Position numbers and translations under genes: made by a program. A stretch of 64,000 nt of DNA from Flagellimonas maritima. Its GTDB lineage: Bacteria > Bacteroidota > Bacteroidia > Flavobacteriales > Flavobacteriaceae. The stretch spans positions 1,483,501 to 1,547,500 of the forward strand of contig NZ_CP030104.1 in assembly GCF_003269425.1 (NCBI RefSeq), in the 5' to 3' direction. Of this stretch, positions 26,174 to 35,367 are shown one piece after another. Within the stretch, counting starts at the first letter, position 1. Every line of letters begins with the position of its first letter. The notes under the pieces were generated by a model. That model was not told the origin of the DNA. It saw only the letters and a program-made list of their open reading frames with translations, and did not search any database.

Positions 26174-27460
26174 TCAATTAAGTTTCCAAACGGTATTGTT
26201 AGTTTGTGAAAAGTTATTTCTAATTGTTCCTCCAATTGAAAACAGTTCTCCATTTAGATTGACAAGTGAACAATCGATAGCTCTGATCGGCACCGAACCA
26301 ATGGTTGTTGTCAACTCCCAGTTTTCTCCCGTTGAAGATTCATAAAAAGTGGAGCTATTGCTAGGGCCACCCACAGGAATGCTCATTAGTACGATCGCAT
26401 CATCAATTACTACGGTTCTCACAGAGTTTGCGCCTCGCTCACGTATATTGGAAACAACAGCATCCGACCAATTGGCACCATCTGTAGTTGTTCTCGTACT
26501 AATACTATTAATATCCGTATCAGGATTGGGTTCCATGCCAAAGATCCTACCATTCAAGGTTTCCACTTGAAACCCGTACTTGGTCTCAAATCCGTGGTTT
26601 TCTGATACTAAATCCCAATTAAGACCATCGATACTACTGTATACGTTGCGCTCAACAGAAAGGTCATCGATTTCTCCCGAGTAGCCCGCTATCCTAAATA
26701 TCTCATTCTCCAAAACGATAAACTTGGAGTTTTGATACTGAATAAACGGAGTCGTTTCTGTTTCTTCAACCCAATTTATGCCATCCACGGAGCTAAAGAT
26801 TTTTCGGGATTGAAACCCATCGAAAATTCCTCCATAAATCCAAAGCTTTCCGTTGAAAGCTATCAGTTCGTGCCCAAAAATATTGCCGAAGGGCAAGTTT
26901 CCTTCTAAAACCCAGTTTTCCCCATCGGCACTGGACCAGATATCGTCTAAAGAATTGTCGAATTCATCTATTCCTCCAATTACCCAAATCTTATCATCAA
27001 ATACTACGACCCCAGTAGCTTTTCTGGAACCGTATGCCGCAGTCTCCGTAATAAGCGTTGGGGATATTCGCTCTGTAATAAAGGTTTGGGTTTCGCTCTC
27101 CGCTACCAGTTCTCCATTATCATAGGCCTCTACTTTCCAATAATACGTAGTTCCCAATTCAAGAGAATTCATATCATCAATTCTAAATTCGACCATAGAA
27201 AGCCCTGATACTATTTCATTTAAAGTATTTTCGGAAGTACCCAGGAATAAGGAGTATGTTGTAGATGCTCCACCTGAATATGTTTCCCAGTTTAATTCAG
27301 GAGTTTTTGACACGGGGCGTTCGTTGTCAGATGGACTGACTGTCACCAAGACATCCACGGTATCCATGATTTCTTCACCGCCGCTACCATCGTCATCGCT
27401 GCTACAGGAAATAAAAAAAAAAATAAAAAATAGTGTTGTTGGTTTTATAAAAGATTTCAT
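26174..27460 (-). CDS. Surface lipoprotein with fibronectin-type and Kelch-like domains
   Basis: The 428-residue protein has a lipobox (FFFISCSSDDDGSG). Cys is followed by SSDDD, the Bacteroidota surface-export signal, so it is likely displayed on the outer face of the outer membrane. Residues ~35-130 resemble a fibronectin III module (PELNWETYSGGASTTYSLFL, TTYYWKVEAYD). About six Kelch-type blades follow, each with the pattern hydrophobic strand-GG-DGxNW (VIGGIDEF, IYGGIFDGF, DGINWVEE, DGLNWDLV, DGANWSDA, TGENWELT). The ligand is unknown. It is downstream of the collagen-like lipoprotein gene, probably in one transcript. Confidence 0.8.
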   Translation of the reverse strand: MKSFIKPTTLFFIFFFISCSSDDDGSGGEEIMDTVDVLVTVSPSDNERPVSKTPELNWETYSGGASTTYSLFLGTSENTLNEIVSGLSMVEFRIDDMNSLELGTTYYWKVEAYDNGELVAESETQTFITERISPTLITETAAYGSRKATGVVVFDDKIWVIGGIDEFDNSLDDIWSSADGENWVLEGNLPFGNIFGHELIAFNGKLWIYGGIFDGFQSRKIFSSVDGINWVEETETTPFIQYQNSKFIVLENEIFRIAGYSGEIDDLSVERNVYSSIDGLNWDLVSENHGFETKYGFQVETLNGRIFGMEPNPDTDINSISTRTTTDGANWSDAVVSNIRERGANSVRTVVIDDAIVLMSIPVGGPSNSSTFYESSTGENWELTTTIGSVPIRAIDCSLVNLNGELFSIGGTIRNNFSQTNNTVWKLN

Positions 27461-27561
27461 TGCTATTGGTCTTAATGGTTTATACTCAATTTTGCAAATT
27501 ACATGGTTAACTTTAGTATGTTAGGCCAAAGTAATCCATTACCTGATAGTAGGTCATTTTG

Positions 27562-28086
27562 TTAAAATCTATTGTTTGTCCTTCTTTTGCGCTGGTAGTA
27601 TTGGCAGGGATGTATATATCTAAAATCGGTAAATAAACCAAAAAAATCAGGGGTACTATCAACAGTACGGGCTATAAGTCTAATTTCTCCCAAGGTTTCA
27701 GGAAGTACAAAATAATAGGTTTGATTGTCGAAAACGACAGGAATTGGAACTACGAATACTCCATCGCGTCCATAGACCAGCACAGTTCCGGAATTTAAAA
27801 TTTCGCTAGTGAATGCTTCATCATCAATCCCGAAGCTGGTCATGCTAATGAAACGATCCGAAAATTCCTCAGGAATCCAGTCAGAGGCAATAACATTGGC
27901 ATTCCCATCTTCCCCTTGTTCTCCTTGATCACCTTGATCACCTTGAGGTCCGGCTGGACCTTGCTCACCTTGGGGTCCTTGTGGTCCAGTTGCGCCGTCC
28001 GTACCATCCTCGGCAGAACAGCCAATGAATAAAACTCCCAATAAAAACATTATTATAATTTTGATAGTTATTTGGGTTGTTTTCAT
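27562..28086 (-). CDS. Collagen-like lipoprotein, 3' end frameshifted
   Basis: The 174-residue reading has a lipobox (LLGVLFIGCSAEDG) and about ten Gly-X-Y triplets (GATGPQGPQGEQGPAGPQ...), then a globular domain. The last ~20 residues (HPCQYYQRKRRTNNRF) do not look native. The neighbouring frame instead gives IPANTTSAKEGQTID ... YQVMDYFGLTY with a stop at 27513-27515, which I recognise as the usual ending of this protein type. The break coincides with a TATATA run at 27612-27619. The intact gene would span 27513-28086. Whether this is mutation, phase variation or a read error is open. Confidence 0.75.
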   Translation of the reverse strand: MKTTQITIKIIIMFLLGVLFIGCSAEDGTDGATGPQGPQGEQGPAGPQGDQGDQGEQGEDGNANVIASDWIPEEFSDRFISMTSFGIDDEAFTSEILNSGTVLVYGRDGVFVVPIPVVFDNQTYYFVLPETLGEIRLIARTVDSTPDFFGLFTDFRYIHPCQYYQRKRRTNNRF

Positions 28087-28119
28087 AATGTAAGTTTTTG
28101 GGGTTTAATTTTTATTGGA

Positions 28120-28269
28120 TTACTCTTTAGAAAAATCGGTGCTCTTTATAACTTTCTTTTTATGTATAATTTTCAGCTGGTATTTTCCTTTTTCCAATTT
28201 GTTGATATTTAAATAAATCTCAAAGTGGGGAACTCCTTCCAGTATGCCTTCGTACCTCTTTTTCTTCAT
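28120..28269 (-). CDS. Small basic protein (49 aa)
   Basis: ATG at 28267-28269 opens a 49-codon frame ending at TAA 28120-28122, 33 bases before the collagen-like gene. The product (KKKRYEGILEGVPHFEIYLN, then LEKGKYQLKIIHKKKVIK) alternates polar and hydrophobic residues as in beta strands and resembles the final domain of larger secreted proteins. It may be a genuine small gene or the surviving end of a longer one. It occupies the middle of the 355-base gap between the collagen-like gene and the hybrid kinase; the remainder (28270-28441) shows nothing else. Confidence 0.45.
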   Translation of the reverse strand: MKKKRYEGILEGVPHFEIYLNINKLEKGKYQLKIIHKKKVIKSTDFSKE

Positions 28270-28441
28270 GATTGATTTGAGGTGTTTCGTATTGTTCTAT
28301 CGGTAAGGATTGGTGATTGGATTTTATACCGATCATCAAACTCATAACAAACATAATGGAAGGTGGGATAGTGGACTATGAATTATGTATCAAAACCTAT
28401 GAGATATGTAACATAAGTTCAGAGCCCTGATTGTGAATTGA

Positions 28442-31414
28442 TTACGAAGTTTTCTTCTTACTGAATTCGGTGGGAGATGTCCCGTAGGATTCCCTGAAGC
28501 ATTTGGTAAAATAGGAGTGATCATTAAAGCCGACCTGATACCCGATTTCGGAGATGTTGACATCATTTTTTTTGAGAAGTGATGCAGCTAATTTTAACCG
28601 TTGGCTACGAATAAATTCCGTAGTGGTCTGTCCTGTGAGCGCTTTTAATTTTCTATGCAATTGCATTCTGCTCATTCCCAAAGCTTTTGCAAAAGCTTCT
28701 GTATTAAAATTTGATGCTACCAATTGGGTGTCCATTACATTTTGAAGCGACTCCAAGAATCGTTCGTCATAAGAATCGATGGATATGTCCTTCGGGGTTA
28801 AAATCACCTCTTGGCTAAATCGTTTTTGTAGTTTTTTACGGCTTTCCAAAAGGTTTTCCACAGTCTGCTTTAAAATCTTATTGTTGAATGGCTTGGTGAG
28901 ATAGGCATCGGCACCTGTTTCCAATCCTTCCAATTTATTTTCATCCCCCGCCTTTGCAGTGAGCATGATAATGGGTATGTGCGATGTAGCGTCATCGGTC
29001 TTACAGTTTTCGGTTAATTTCAGTCCGTCTTCCTTGGGCATCATCAAATCGGTAATAATAAGATCAGGTATAAACTTCAGCGCTTTTTGGAAACCGATGC
29101 TCCCATTTTTAGCAGTAACAACGGTGTGCGTTTTATCAAATATTGAGGAAACGTAAGTGCGTAAATCCTTATTGTCATCCACAATTAGTATAATATCATT
29201 GTCTTCATTACTCTCTATGGTAGGTGAGTTGACATGGCTAGTATTTGCAATGACTTTGTCTTGATGTGCCTCATTTGAAGGAGCCGGTTTTGTATGTATT
29301 GTTTTTTCTTCGTTTGAAAAAGCAGTTTCCTGTACTGGCAGCTGTATGTAAAAAGTAACGCTATCAGTATCACTTTCAGCTTTAATTGAGCCTTTGTGCA
29401 ACCCGATCAGTTCTTTCGTCAACGCTAGACCTATGCCCGTGCCTGTTTCGTCTTCATGACTTCTGTGAAAACGGTTGAATACTTCTTTGAGCTCTTCATG
29501 TTTGATAGATACGCCGGTATTTTTCACTATTAAAAAAAGGATGCCCTGTACTATCTTGGCACTAAAATAGACTTCGGTTTTTTGGGGACTGTACTTTAGT
29601 GCATTACCCAAAAGATTACCTATAACTTTTTGAAGAACATCGGTATCGTACCAATAGTATTTGTCATCTATGGAAATCTCAATATTCAGTTTTTGTGATT
29701 TTTTGCTGGCACTGAATAAAAAAGATTCTGCCTGTAACTTCAAAAAAATTGACAACAATCCTTTGGAAACATTCAATTTGTAAAATCCCGATTCCAGTTT
29801 TGAAAGGTCCAGCAACTGGTCGACCAGAGTGGCCAATCTATCCGTGTTCTTCTTGGCAATGGCCAGATTTTGTCTATGCTCTTTACTTAGGCCTGTATTT
29901 TCAAGTTGTTGTTCCACCGGCCCTAATATCAATGACAACGGTGTACGCAACTCATGGGATATATTGGCGAAGAAGTTTGATTTGGCCTTATCCAGCTCTT
30001 TTAAACGCCTATTGGTGTTTTGACGGCTTCTATACATTGAAAAAAGAAAAATACCGACCAAGGATGTAAGGATGAGTCCTCCCATCAATATATTGCGTTG
30101 GTTTCTTTTTTGTTGTTCAGCAAGTTCGTTCTGCGATTTTAATAAGGCGATTTCTTGTTCTTGCTGTTCAGTTCGATACTTGGTTTCAAGTTCTCTCGTA
30201 ATTTTCTCCCTGTTGTTTTTTAGAATACTGTCTTGAATTGAAATAAATTTATTTTGATAGGAATATGCTTCTTTATAATTGGCCATTCCTGCATAAGATT
30301 TGGCAAGTCCGTTTATGGAGCCCAAGCTCCATTCATCCATATATCTCGAATCGTCACCGCCAAGCATTTTTAAAGCTGTTTCAAATGAAGACCGGCTATT
30401 TTGATACTTTTTTTCTTTCAAATATATCATGCCTTGAACAAAGTAAAATCTTGATTTTAATTCATTGTACGGTTGAATCTCCCACATCGCATGTTCAAGT
30501 TCTTCCATCAAGGATTTAGCCTTTTCAATCTGATTTTGGTTGATGTAGACACCCAAAAGTCTTAGTAGTGCATCAGCCTTATTAACGAAATCATTTGATT
30601 TCCTATATAGGGTTACTGCCTTTTGAAGATTTTCTGTTTGGTTCAATGTGTCCCCGATTTTTTCAAAATAGTTGGCCCTAATGATGTAGGAGTAGTTAAT
30701 GCCTTCCTGGTCACCGAGCAATTCAAAGAGTTTTCTGCTTTTGTTGGAGTATGTAAGAGATTTTGAATTATTAAGATTGACATAAATCAACGCTATGTTC
30801 TGATAAACCAACCCTAAGTTACGGTCGGGATTGTTATATTGACCATATAATGAATCGATTTCCAGATATCGCTGTATGGCAAGGTCATATTTATTTTGTC
30901 GGAAAAACTGATTCGCTAGAACAAGGGTCGATGATGCCTTCAATTTCCAATCTTTGGCCAATTCTGCATTCTTTATCGCCTTTAAGATGTACCTCTCGGC
31001 TTTCTTAAAATCATGACTGCTGACACTCAGAATCGATAATTTCCTGTACAAATCTGAAAGAAGGCGATAATCTTTAGTGTCCATGGCAATATTGGCAGCT
31101 TTTTCAACATAGTACATTGAGCTATCCAAAAGGCCGCTATAATAATAATATCTTGATACTGAATTATATATGTTGCTTAATTTCTTTGGGTCAATTGTTT
31201 TGGTGGCTTCTGAAAGCAACCGTTTTTTATAAGTTTCTGCAGAATCAAGATTTTGAAACAAGTAATATGAATAAAGATTGTCCAGTAGCTTCAGCTTTAT
31301 ATCGGAACCCTGAGGGTTTGCCAATTCTTTCTTGATTGAGTCTATTTCTTTTAGACTTTGTCCCACAAGAATAGCGTGAAAAAGTATGGTTATACCAGTG
31401 AGGAATTCTTTCAT
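28442..31414 (-). CDS. Hybrid two-component regulator: TPR sensor, histidine kinase, receiver, AraC output
   Basis: The 990-residue protein carries, in order: a signal peptide (to ~19); a periplasmic TPR region (~35-400); a coiled coil; a transmembrane helix (ILMGGLILTSLVGIFLFSMY); HisKA with FFANISHELRTPLSL; HATPase (NLLGNALKYSPQ, GTGIGLALTKEL); a receiver domain (ILIVDDNKDLRTYV, phospho-Asp in LIITDLMMPKEDG); and a C-terminal AraC HTH (IGYQVGFNDHSYFTKCFRESYGTSPTEF). It is a one-protein signalling chain like the HTCS regulators of carbohydrate loci, but with TPRs instead of a propeller sensor. The adjacent surface lipoprotein genes downstream are its most likely targets. Confidence 0.92.
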   Translation of the reverse strand: MKEFLTGITILFHAILVGQSLKEIDSIKKELANPQGSDIKLKLLDNLYSYYLFQNLDSAETYKKRLLSEATKTIDPKKLSNIYNSVSRYYYYSGLLDSSMYYVEKAANIAMDTKDYRLLSDLYRKLSILSVSSHDFKKAERYILKAIKNAELAKDWKLKASSTLVLANQFFRQNKYDLAIQRYLEIDSLYGQYNNPDRNLGLVYQNIALIYVNLNNSKSLTYSNKSRKLFELLGDQEGINYSYIIRANYFEKIGDTLNQTENLQKAVTLYRKSNDFVNKADALLRLLGVYINQNQIEKAKSLMEELEHAMWEIQPYNELKSRFYFVQGMIYLKEKKYQNSRSSFETALKMLGGDDSRYMDEWSLGSINGLAKSYAGMANYKEAYSYQNKFISIQDSILKNNREKITRELETKYRTEQQEQEIALLKSQNELAEQQKRNQRNILMGGLILTSLVGIFLFSMYRSRQNTNRRLKELDKAKSNFFANISHELRTPLSLILGPVEQQLENTGLSKEHRQNLAIAKKNTDRLATLVDQLLDLSKLESGFYKLNVSKGLLSIFLKLQAESFLFSASKKSQKLNIEISIDDKYYWYDTDVLQKVIGNLLGNALKYSPQKTEVYFSAKIVQGILFLIVKNTGVSIKHEELKEVFNRFHRSHEDETGTGIGLALTKELIGLHKGSIKAESDTDSVTFYIQLPVQETAFSNEEKTIHTKPAPSNEAHQDKVIANTSHVNSPTIESNEDNDIILIVDDNKDLRTYVSSIFDKTHTVVTAKNGSIGFQKALKFIPDLIITDLMMPKEDGLKLTENCKTDDATSHIPIIMLTAKAGDENKLEGLETGADAYLTKPFNNKILKQTVENLLESRKKLQKRFSQEVILTPKDISIDSYDERFLESLQNVMDTQLVASNFNTEAFAKALGMSRMQLHRKLKALTGQTTTEFIRSQRLKLAASLLKKNDVNISEIGYQVGFNDHSYFTKCFRESYGTSPTEFSKKKTS

Positions 31415-31450
31415 TTCAAATCATCGTTTCAGCAACCTTCAAGGTCAAGT

Positions 31451-31482
31451 TAAATAAAAAAGCCGAGGATTAAACCCTCGGT
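31451..31482 (-). terminator. Terminator upstream of the hybrid regulator gene
   Basis: On the - strand, CCGAGG pairs with CCTCGG around a GTTTAAT-type loop, followed by GCTTTTTT. It lies 37 bases ahead of the regulator's ATG, so it ends a transcript entering from upstream or attenuates the regulator's own leader. No intact gene lies between it and the LytTR gene at 32081. Confidence 0.65.
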
Positions 31483-31624
31483 TTATTTGATTTAGTACAT
31501 AGCCTACTAAATATTCTAACCTTGATCTTAATAAACATTCGTTATAAAGACTACGTAGCATTTGCAAACAGCGGCAAGAAATCTTTAAATAGTCTTTTTA
31601 CTGTGATACGACCATTTGACTTCC

Positions 31625-31710
31625 TTTTTTAGGGTTACTAAATGAACAAAAGCGCTTTTGTCTTCTTTCAATATCGATATTGAATAAATGCATGAAAATA
31701 GGCGAATAAA
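31625..31710 (+). repeat. Direct repeat, right copy
   Basis: TTTTTTAGGGTTACTAAATG and following bases match the copy at 25838 in the same orientation. Between the copies lie the Kelch lipoprotein, collagen-like lipoprotein, small protein and hybrid regulator genes. The stretch 31483-32080 has no intact gene. Confidence 0.6.
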
Positions 31711-31767
31711 GAAATAGACCGTAACAAATAGTTATTCACAAATAACTGATATACAACAAATTAAACC

Positions 31768-31913
31768 AAATAGTGCCAAGCTAGATATTGCTAAAAGAAC
31801 AGTAATTTTATTTGGTTACGGAAAAGGTACTTTTGCGGGACTATGATTCTTCCGAAAATATTACCAATGTGACTCTAGACATCATGTATATTATGCCTAG
31901 TGTTCAATATTAG
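31768..31913 (+). pseudogene. Possible short gene remnant in two frames
   Basis: On the + strand NSAKLDIAKRTVILFGYGK is open for about 25 codons. The frame shifts near 31838, where RDYDSSENITNVTLDI then MYIMPSVQY continues to a TAG at 31911. The two pieces join naturally with one frameshift and look like the end of a coding sequence, but no family is recognised and no start is present. Confidence 0.3.
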
Positions 31914-32080
31914 TCTATGAATTAGAGTGAATTAATGAATGGTTTTTTTGGAATTAACGGAGTTAACTGTGAGCTAGCCGACAGTTCTGAAAAACGTTAT
32001 AATATAGATTATTACAATCTAGTTTTTTTCTAGCTTACCCTGGTTGGTATAAGAAAGAAAATCAAACAAATTTTACCATA

Positions 32081-32809
32081 TCAAAGCCCAATCCTCTTCA
32101 TAAAATCCTCTTTGTAGCTGTCTCCAATTGGAATACGTATATCTTCGATGATGATACGGCTCCGTTGGATGGAATCGACATTATGGACGTTTACAATAAA
32201 CGACCGGTGGACTCGCAGAAAATTCCCCGAAGGTAATTTAGCTTCCATATCCTTAAAGTTCATAAGTGTCAAAATGGGCTTACTGTCGAAAGTATGTATC
32301 TTAAGATAATCCTTAAGACCCTGAATATATCGTATGTCGTTCAGTTTAATTTTTAGGTTTTCATAATCGGACTTTACAAATATGAATTCATCTTCCAAAA
32401 TGGGGGAACTGCCTGCCGAGGCAACGTTTGCGGGAGTATCGTTCATTGTTCTTCGCATCTCGTAAAGTTCCTTTGCCCTATTTATGGATTTAACGAACCG
32501 GGGAAAAGGTATCGGTTTTACCATATAATCAATGGCGTTGAGCTCAAATCCCTCAATCGCATATTGGGGATAGGCCGTTGTAAATATGAAAATTGGTTTT
32601 GTTTCCAACGATTTCACGAATTCGATACCGTTTATCTGTGGCATTTCAATGTCAAGAAAAACAAGGTCAATCTTTTTTTCTTGAAGTATATCCATGCTTT
32701 CCAAGGGATTGGTAAAGGTCCCCAGCACTTCCAGACCGCCCAATTCTTCACAGTATGATTTGATTATGCCGAGCGCCAACGGCTCGTCATCTATTATGAT
32801 GCACTTCAT
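32081..32809 (-). CDS. LytTR-type response regulator
   Basis: The 242-residue protein has an N-terminal receiver domain (IIIDDEPLALGII, phospho-Asp in LVFLDIEMPQING, Lys in DYMVKPIPF). A C-terminal LytTR DNA-binding domain follows (IFVKSDYENLKIKLNDI, GNFLRVHRSFIVNVHNV). It is paired with the LytS-type kinase gene, whose last four bases overlap its start, ensuring coupled translation. Confidence 0.95.
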   Translation of the reverse strand: MKCIIIDDEPLALGIIKSYCEELGGLEVLGTFTNPLESMDILQEKKIDLVFLDIEMPQINGIEFVKSLETKPIFIFTTAYPQYAIEGFELNAIDYMVKPIPFPRFVKSINRAKELYEMRRTMNDTPANVASAGSSPILEDEFIFVKSDYENLKIKLNDIRYIQGLKDYLKIHTFDSKPILTLMNFKDMEAKLPSGNFLRVHRSFIVNVHNVDSIQRSRIIIEDIRIPIGDSYKEDFMKRIGL

Positions 32810-33870
32810 CTCGATAAGTTTATTTCTAATTGCATGTTGTAAAAACTGTCTTCGCTTTCAATTTTTAGATGATGGTTCTCTGGATACAATAACTCAAGCC
32901 TACTCTTTATATTCTCTAAGCCTATCCCTGAATTCTTATCATCTTTTTTATAGGCCCCGATTTTATTTTTTACCATAAAGAATAGATTATCACCTATAAT
33001 CCGTAGGCGAATATCCACGTGGGTCGTACCCTTAAAATCCGTCCCATATTTAAAAGCATTTTCGACAAATGGAATCAATAACAATGGAGGAAGTTTCTTA
33101 TCGCTATAATCACCTGATATCTTGAGTTTGACATTCTCGCTATCGGAAAGCCTTAACAATTGTAGGGCTACAAAATTTTTAATATAATCTATTTCCTTGC
33201 ATAGGGGAACTTCTTCCTGTTTGGCTTCATATATCATGTATCTCATCAATTCCGATAGGGTAATAACGGCTTCAGGTGCCTCATGTGCTTTATTGCGGAC
33301 AAGAGAGTAGATACTGTTCAGTGAATTGAACAAAAAATGAGGATTAAGCTGAGCACGCAAGAACTGGAGCTCCGTTTCCTTTCTTTGAACCTCTTTTTCC
33401 TTGTTCTTTTTTTCCCTTCTATAAAAGTCCTTGGTTACCCCTAAGATGCCTCCCAAGAGAAAGAAAGAAAATGAAATAATCGCAGTTATGACATAAGGTA
33501 GGTTTTTAAGAGGACGTATGTCCGATGTTTGAACGAGTTCGGTAAATCTCTCAAAAGGCGCTACGGGACTTGCAAAGGTCATAAGCAAGTTAAACGAAAC
33601 CAATACCGTTATGGAAATCAAAATATATAGCCAGATTTTATTGTTCAAAAGAAATCTGGGCACCAGAACCAAATAGTTGATATAAACCAAAACTGGGGTC
33701 ACGAGTAGTCTATAAAAAAAATCAAAACGTACTTCACCGTATTCCATAAACGAAACGCTGACCGGAAATGAAACCAAACAGACCCATACGATGATATGTA
33801 TCCAAACTTCTTTGATGCGCAATGTTTTTTTCAAAATGTATTTCTTCTTAACAGAGAAAAGAAGATACAT
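32806..33870 (-). CDS. LytS/YehU-type sensor histidine kinase
   Basis: The 354-residue membrane kinase has about four transmembrane helices in its first 150 residues and a short coiled coil (REKKNKEKEVQRKETELQF). The His_kinase dimerisation motif is QLNPHFLFNSLNSIYSL, and the ATP domain has LLLIPFVENAFKYG and NSGIGLENIKSRLELLYP. No extracytoplasmic sensor domain is seen, so it likely senses within the membrane or through a partner such as the DUF4907 protein 5 bases upstream. Confidence 0.93.
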   Translation of the reverse strand: MYLLFSVKKKYILKKTLRIKEVWIHIIVWVCLVSFPVSVSFMEYGEVRFDFFYRLLVTPVLVYINYLVLVPRFLLNNKIWLYILISITVLVSFNLLMTFASPVAPFERFTELVQTSDIRPLKNLPYVITAIISFSFFLLGGILGVTKDFYRREKKNKEKEVQRKETELQFLRAQLNPHFLFNSLNSIYSLVRNKAHEAPEAVITLSELMRYMIYEAKQEEVPLCKEIDYIKNFVALQLLRLSDSENVKLKISGDYSDKKLPPLLLIPFVENAFKYGTDFKGTTHVDIRLRIIGDNLFFMVKNKIGAYKKDDKNSGIGLENIKSRLELLYPENHHLKIESEDSFYNMQLEINLSR

Positions 33871-33875
33871 AATCT

Positions 33876-34220
33876 TTAATTGATCACTCCATTTTCCTTG
33901 AGTTCTTCCCGATTGACCTTTGGAAGTTCTCCACTAAGAAGTTTGGTGAGCACCAGTCTTCCCGTAGTCTCGGCCGATTTTCGGGTCCCAAAATCAATAT
34001 TTCCGGGAATACCGGGTACAAATTCCTGCCGAATCATTAAACCCTTTGTATCATAAATCTCATAATACCAACTGCCCGTATCCTTTTCAACCAGAATCAG
34101 ACGATACGCGCTCTGACCGTATGATGTGCCATCTTCCTTCAAATCCAAGAAGAGACCCATCATGAGCACAACCAGCGCAATCAGAGAAAAAGCGATAATA
34201 TATTTATTTCTGTCTTCCAT
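33876..34220 (-). CDS. DUF4907 family membrane-anchored protein
   Basis: The 114-residue protein has an N-terminal membrane anchor (YIIAFSLIALVVLMMGLFLDL) and a small periplasmic domain. That domain has the DUF4907 pattern WYYEIYDTKGLMIRQEFVPGIPGNIDFGT ... A..TGRLVLTKLLSGELP. The function is unknown. It is immediately upstream of the kinase gene in the same transcript. An accessory or sensing role is inferred from that position. Confidence 0.8.
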   Translation of the reverse strand: MEDRNKYIIAFSLIALVVLMMGLFLDLKEDGTSYGQSAYRLILVEKDTGSWYYEIYDTKGLMIRQEFVPGIPGNIDFGTRKSAETTGRLVLTKLLSGELPKVNREELKENGVIN

Positions 34221-34339
34221 TTAAACTAAAATTGGAGGAAGGCCTTAAATAATACCCCATGAAGACCTTTATCCACCTATTATCGCTAGCCAAAATCAAC
34301 ATCGAGACCAATTCAAAACCATGAAACAATTAACTCCGA

Positions 34340-35353
34340 TCAATCATCCTCATCCTCCTCTTGGTTAGGAAAAAATTCGTCCATGTCGTCCAAGTACAAA
34401 GAACCAGTTCTGCCCAGTCCCAAAAACGCTCGCGTACCGTTGTAAAAAGTTATGGCACCTTCCCTACTAGCACCCTCGAACGAGGTTTTTTCTTCCCAAA
34501 GATCGGTCGATGGATTGTATTCCCATACTGAATCTGTGGTCCCACCTACGCTACCAGTGGCAAAGTACCCCTTGTCCCCAATACTGAAACCGACGGCATT
34601 GTTCCGTACTATAAAGTAATCGTCGTCGTCGTCAAGATCCAATAAAGGTGTCCAGGTTTCGGCGGCTAGATCGAATACCCAAAAATCATCCTGATTTTGA
34701 CCGTTCGAAACTCCCGTACCTAGGTAAACCTTATCTCCTATAGTGAAAGTAGCCGCATCCCGTCTCTTGTTCCCGCCGAAGCCCACCAGCTCTGTCCAGG
34801 TGTTGATGGAAGGATTAAACTTCCAAAAATCCTTTTTATCGTTATCGCCATCGAAGCCGGTTCCTACATATCCGGAAGTTTCCGAACTGAAGGAGACGGC
34901 TCCTCTTCTTGCAGAACCCGCGAAAGGGGTTATCGAATCCCAGGTATTCGCCCCGACATTATATCTATAAAAATCGCCCAACTCGTTATCCCCGTCATAA
35001 CCAAGACCTACATAACCGTTCCCATTTATAGTAAAGGCTACTGCCGAGCTTCTGGCAGGTCCGGAAAAACTGGCCAATTGGCTCCAGAAATTTCCTTCCA
35101 TATCATAGCTCCAAACGTCCGTTAATCTATCGTCACCATCAAACCCCGTACCCATATATCCCTTATTACCTATCGTAAAGGCAAAAGCACCGCTTCTCGG
35201 TGTGCCGTCGAAAATCGAACGGTCGACCCAGTTACCGATATTATCATCGTCATCGTCATCTTTCGAACACGAAAACAGTCCTATTGATAAAGCGGCCAAT
35301 AGCACGACCGTGCCCTTGAAAAAAGATTTTCCTATTATTTTGTTGTGTTGCAT
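34340..35353 (-). CDS. Six-blade Kelch-repeat lipoprotein
   Basis: The 337-residue protein has a lipobox (SIGLFSCSKDDDDDDN) with an acidic export signal, predicting surface display. The rest is six repeats of ~45 residues, each R-x-x-A-hydrophobic-x-F-x-I-G-x-K-G-Y-x-G-x-G (SGAFAFTIGNKGYMGTG, SSAVAFTINGNGYVGLG, RGAVSFSSETSGYVGTG and so on) with a W/Y pair near each end. They form one closed propeller. It lies between the DUF4907/LytS/LytTR genes and the DUF6268 barrel gene, all on the - strand. The ligand is unknown. Confidence 0.85.
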   Translation of the reverse strand: MQHNKIIGKSFFKGTVVLLAALSIGLFSCSKDDDDDDNIGNWVDRSIFDGTPRSGAFAFTIGNKGYMGTGFDGDDRLTDVWSYDMEGNFWSQLASFSGPARSSAVAFTINGNGYVGLGYDGDNELGDFYRYNVGANTWDSITPFAGSARRGAVSFSSETSGYVGTGFDGDNDKKDFWKFNPSINTWTELVGFGGNKRRDAATFTIGDKVYLGTGVSNGQNQDDFWVFDLAAETWTPLLDLDDDDDYFIVRNNAVGFSIGDKGYFATGSVGGTTDSVWEYNPSTDLWEEKTSFEGASREGAITFYNGTRAFLGLGRTGSLYLDDMDEFFPNQEEDEDD

Positions 35354-35367
35354 CTGTAATTGATTTA

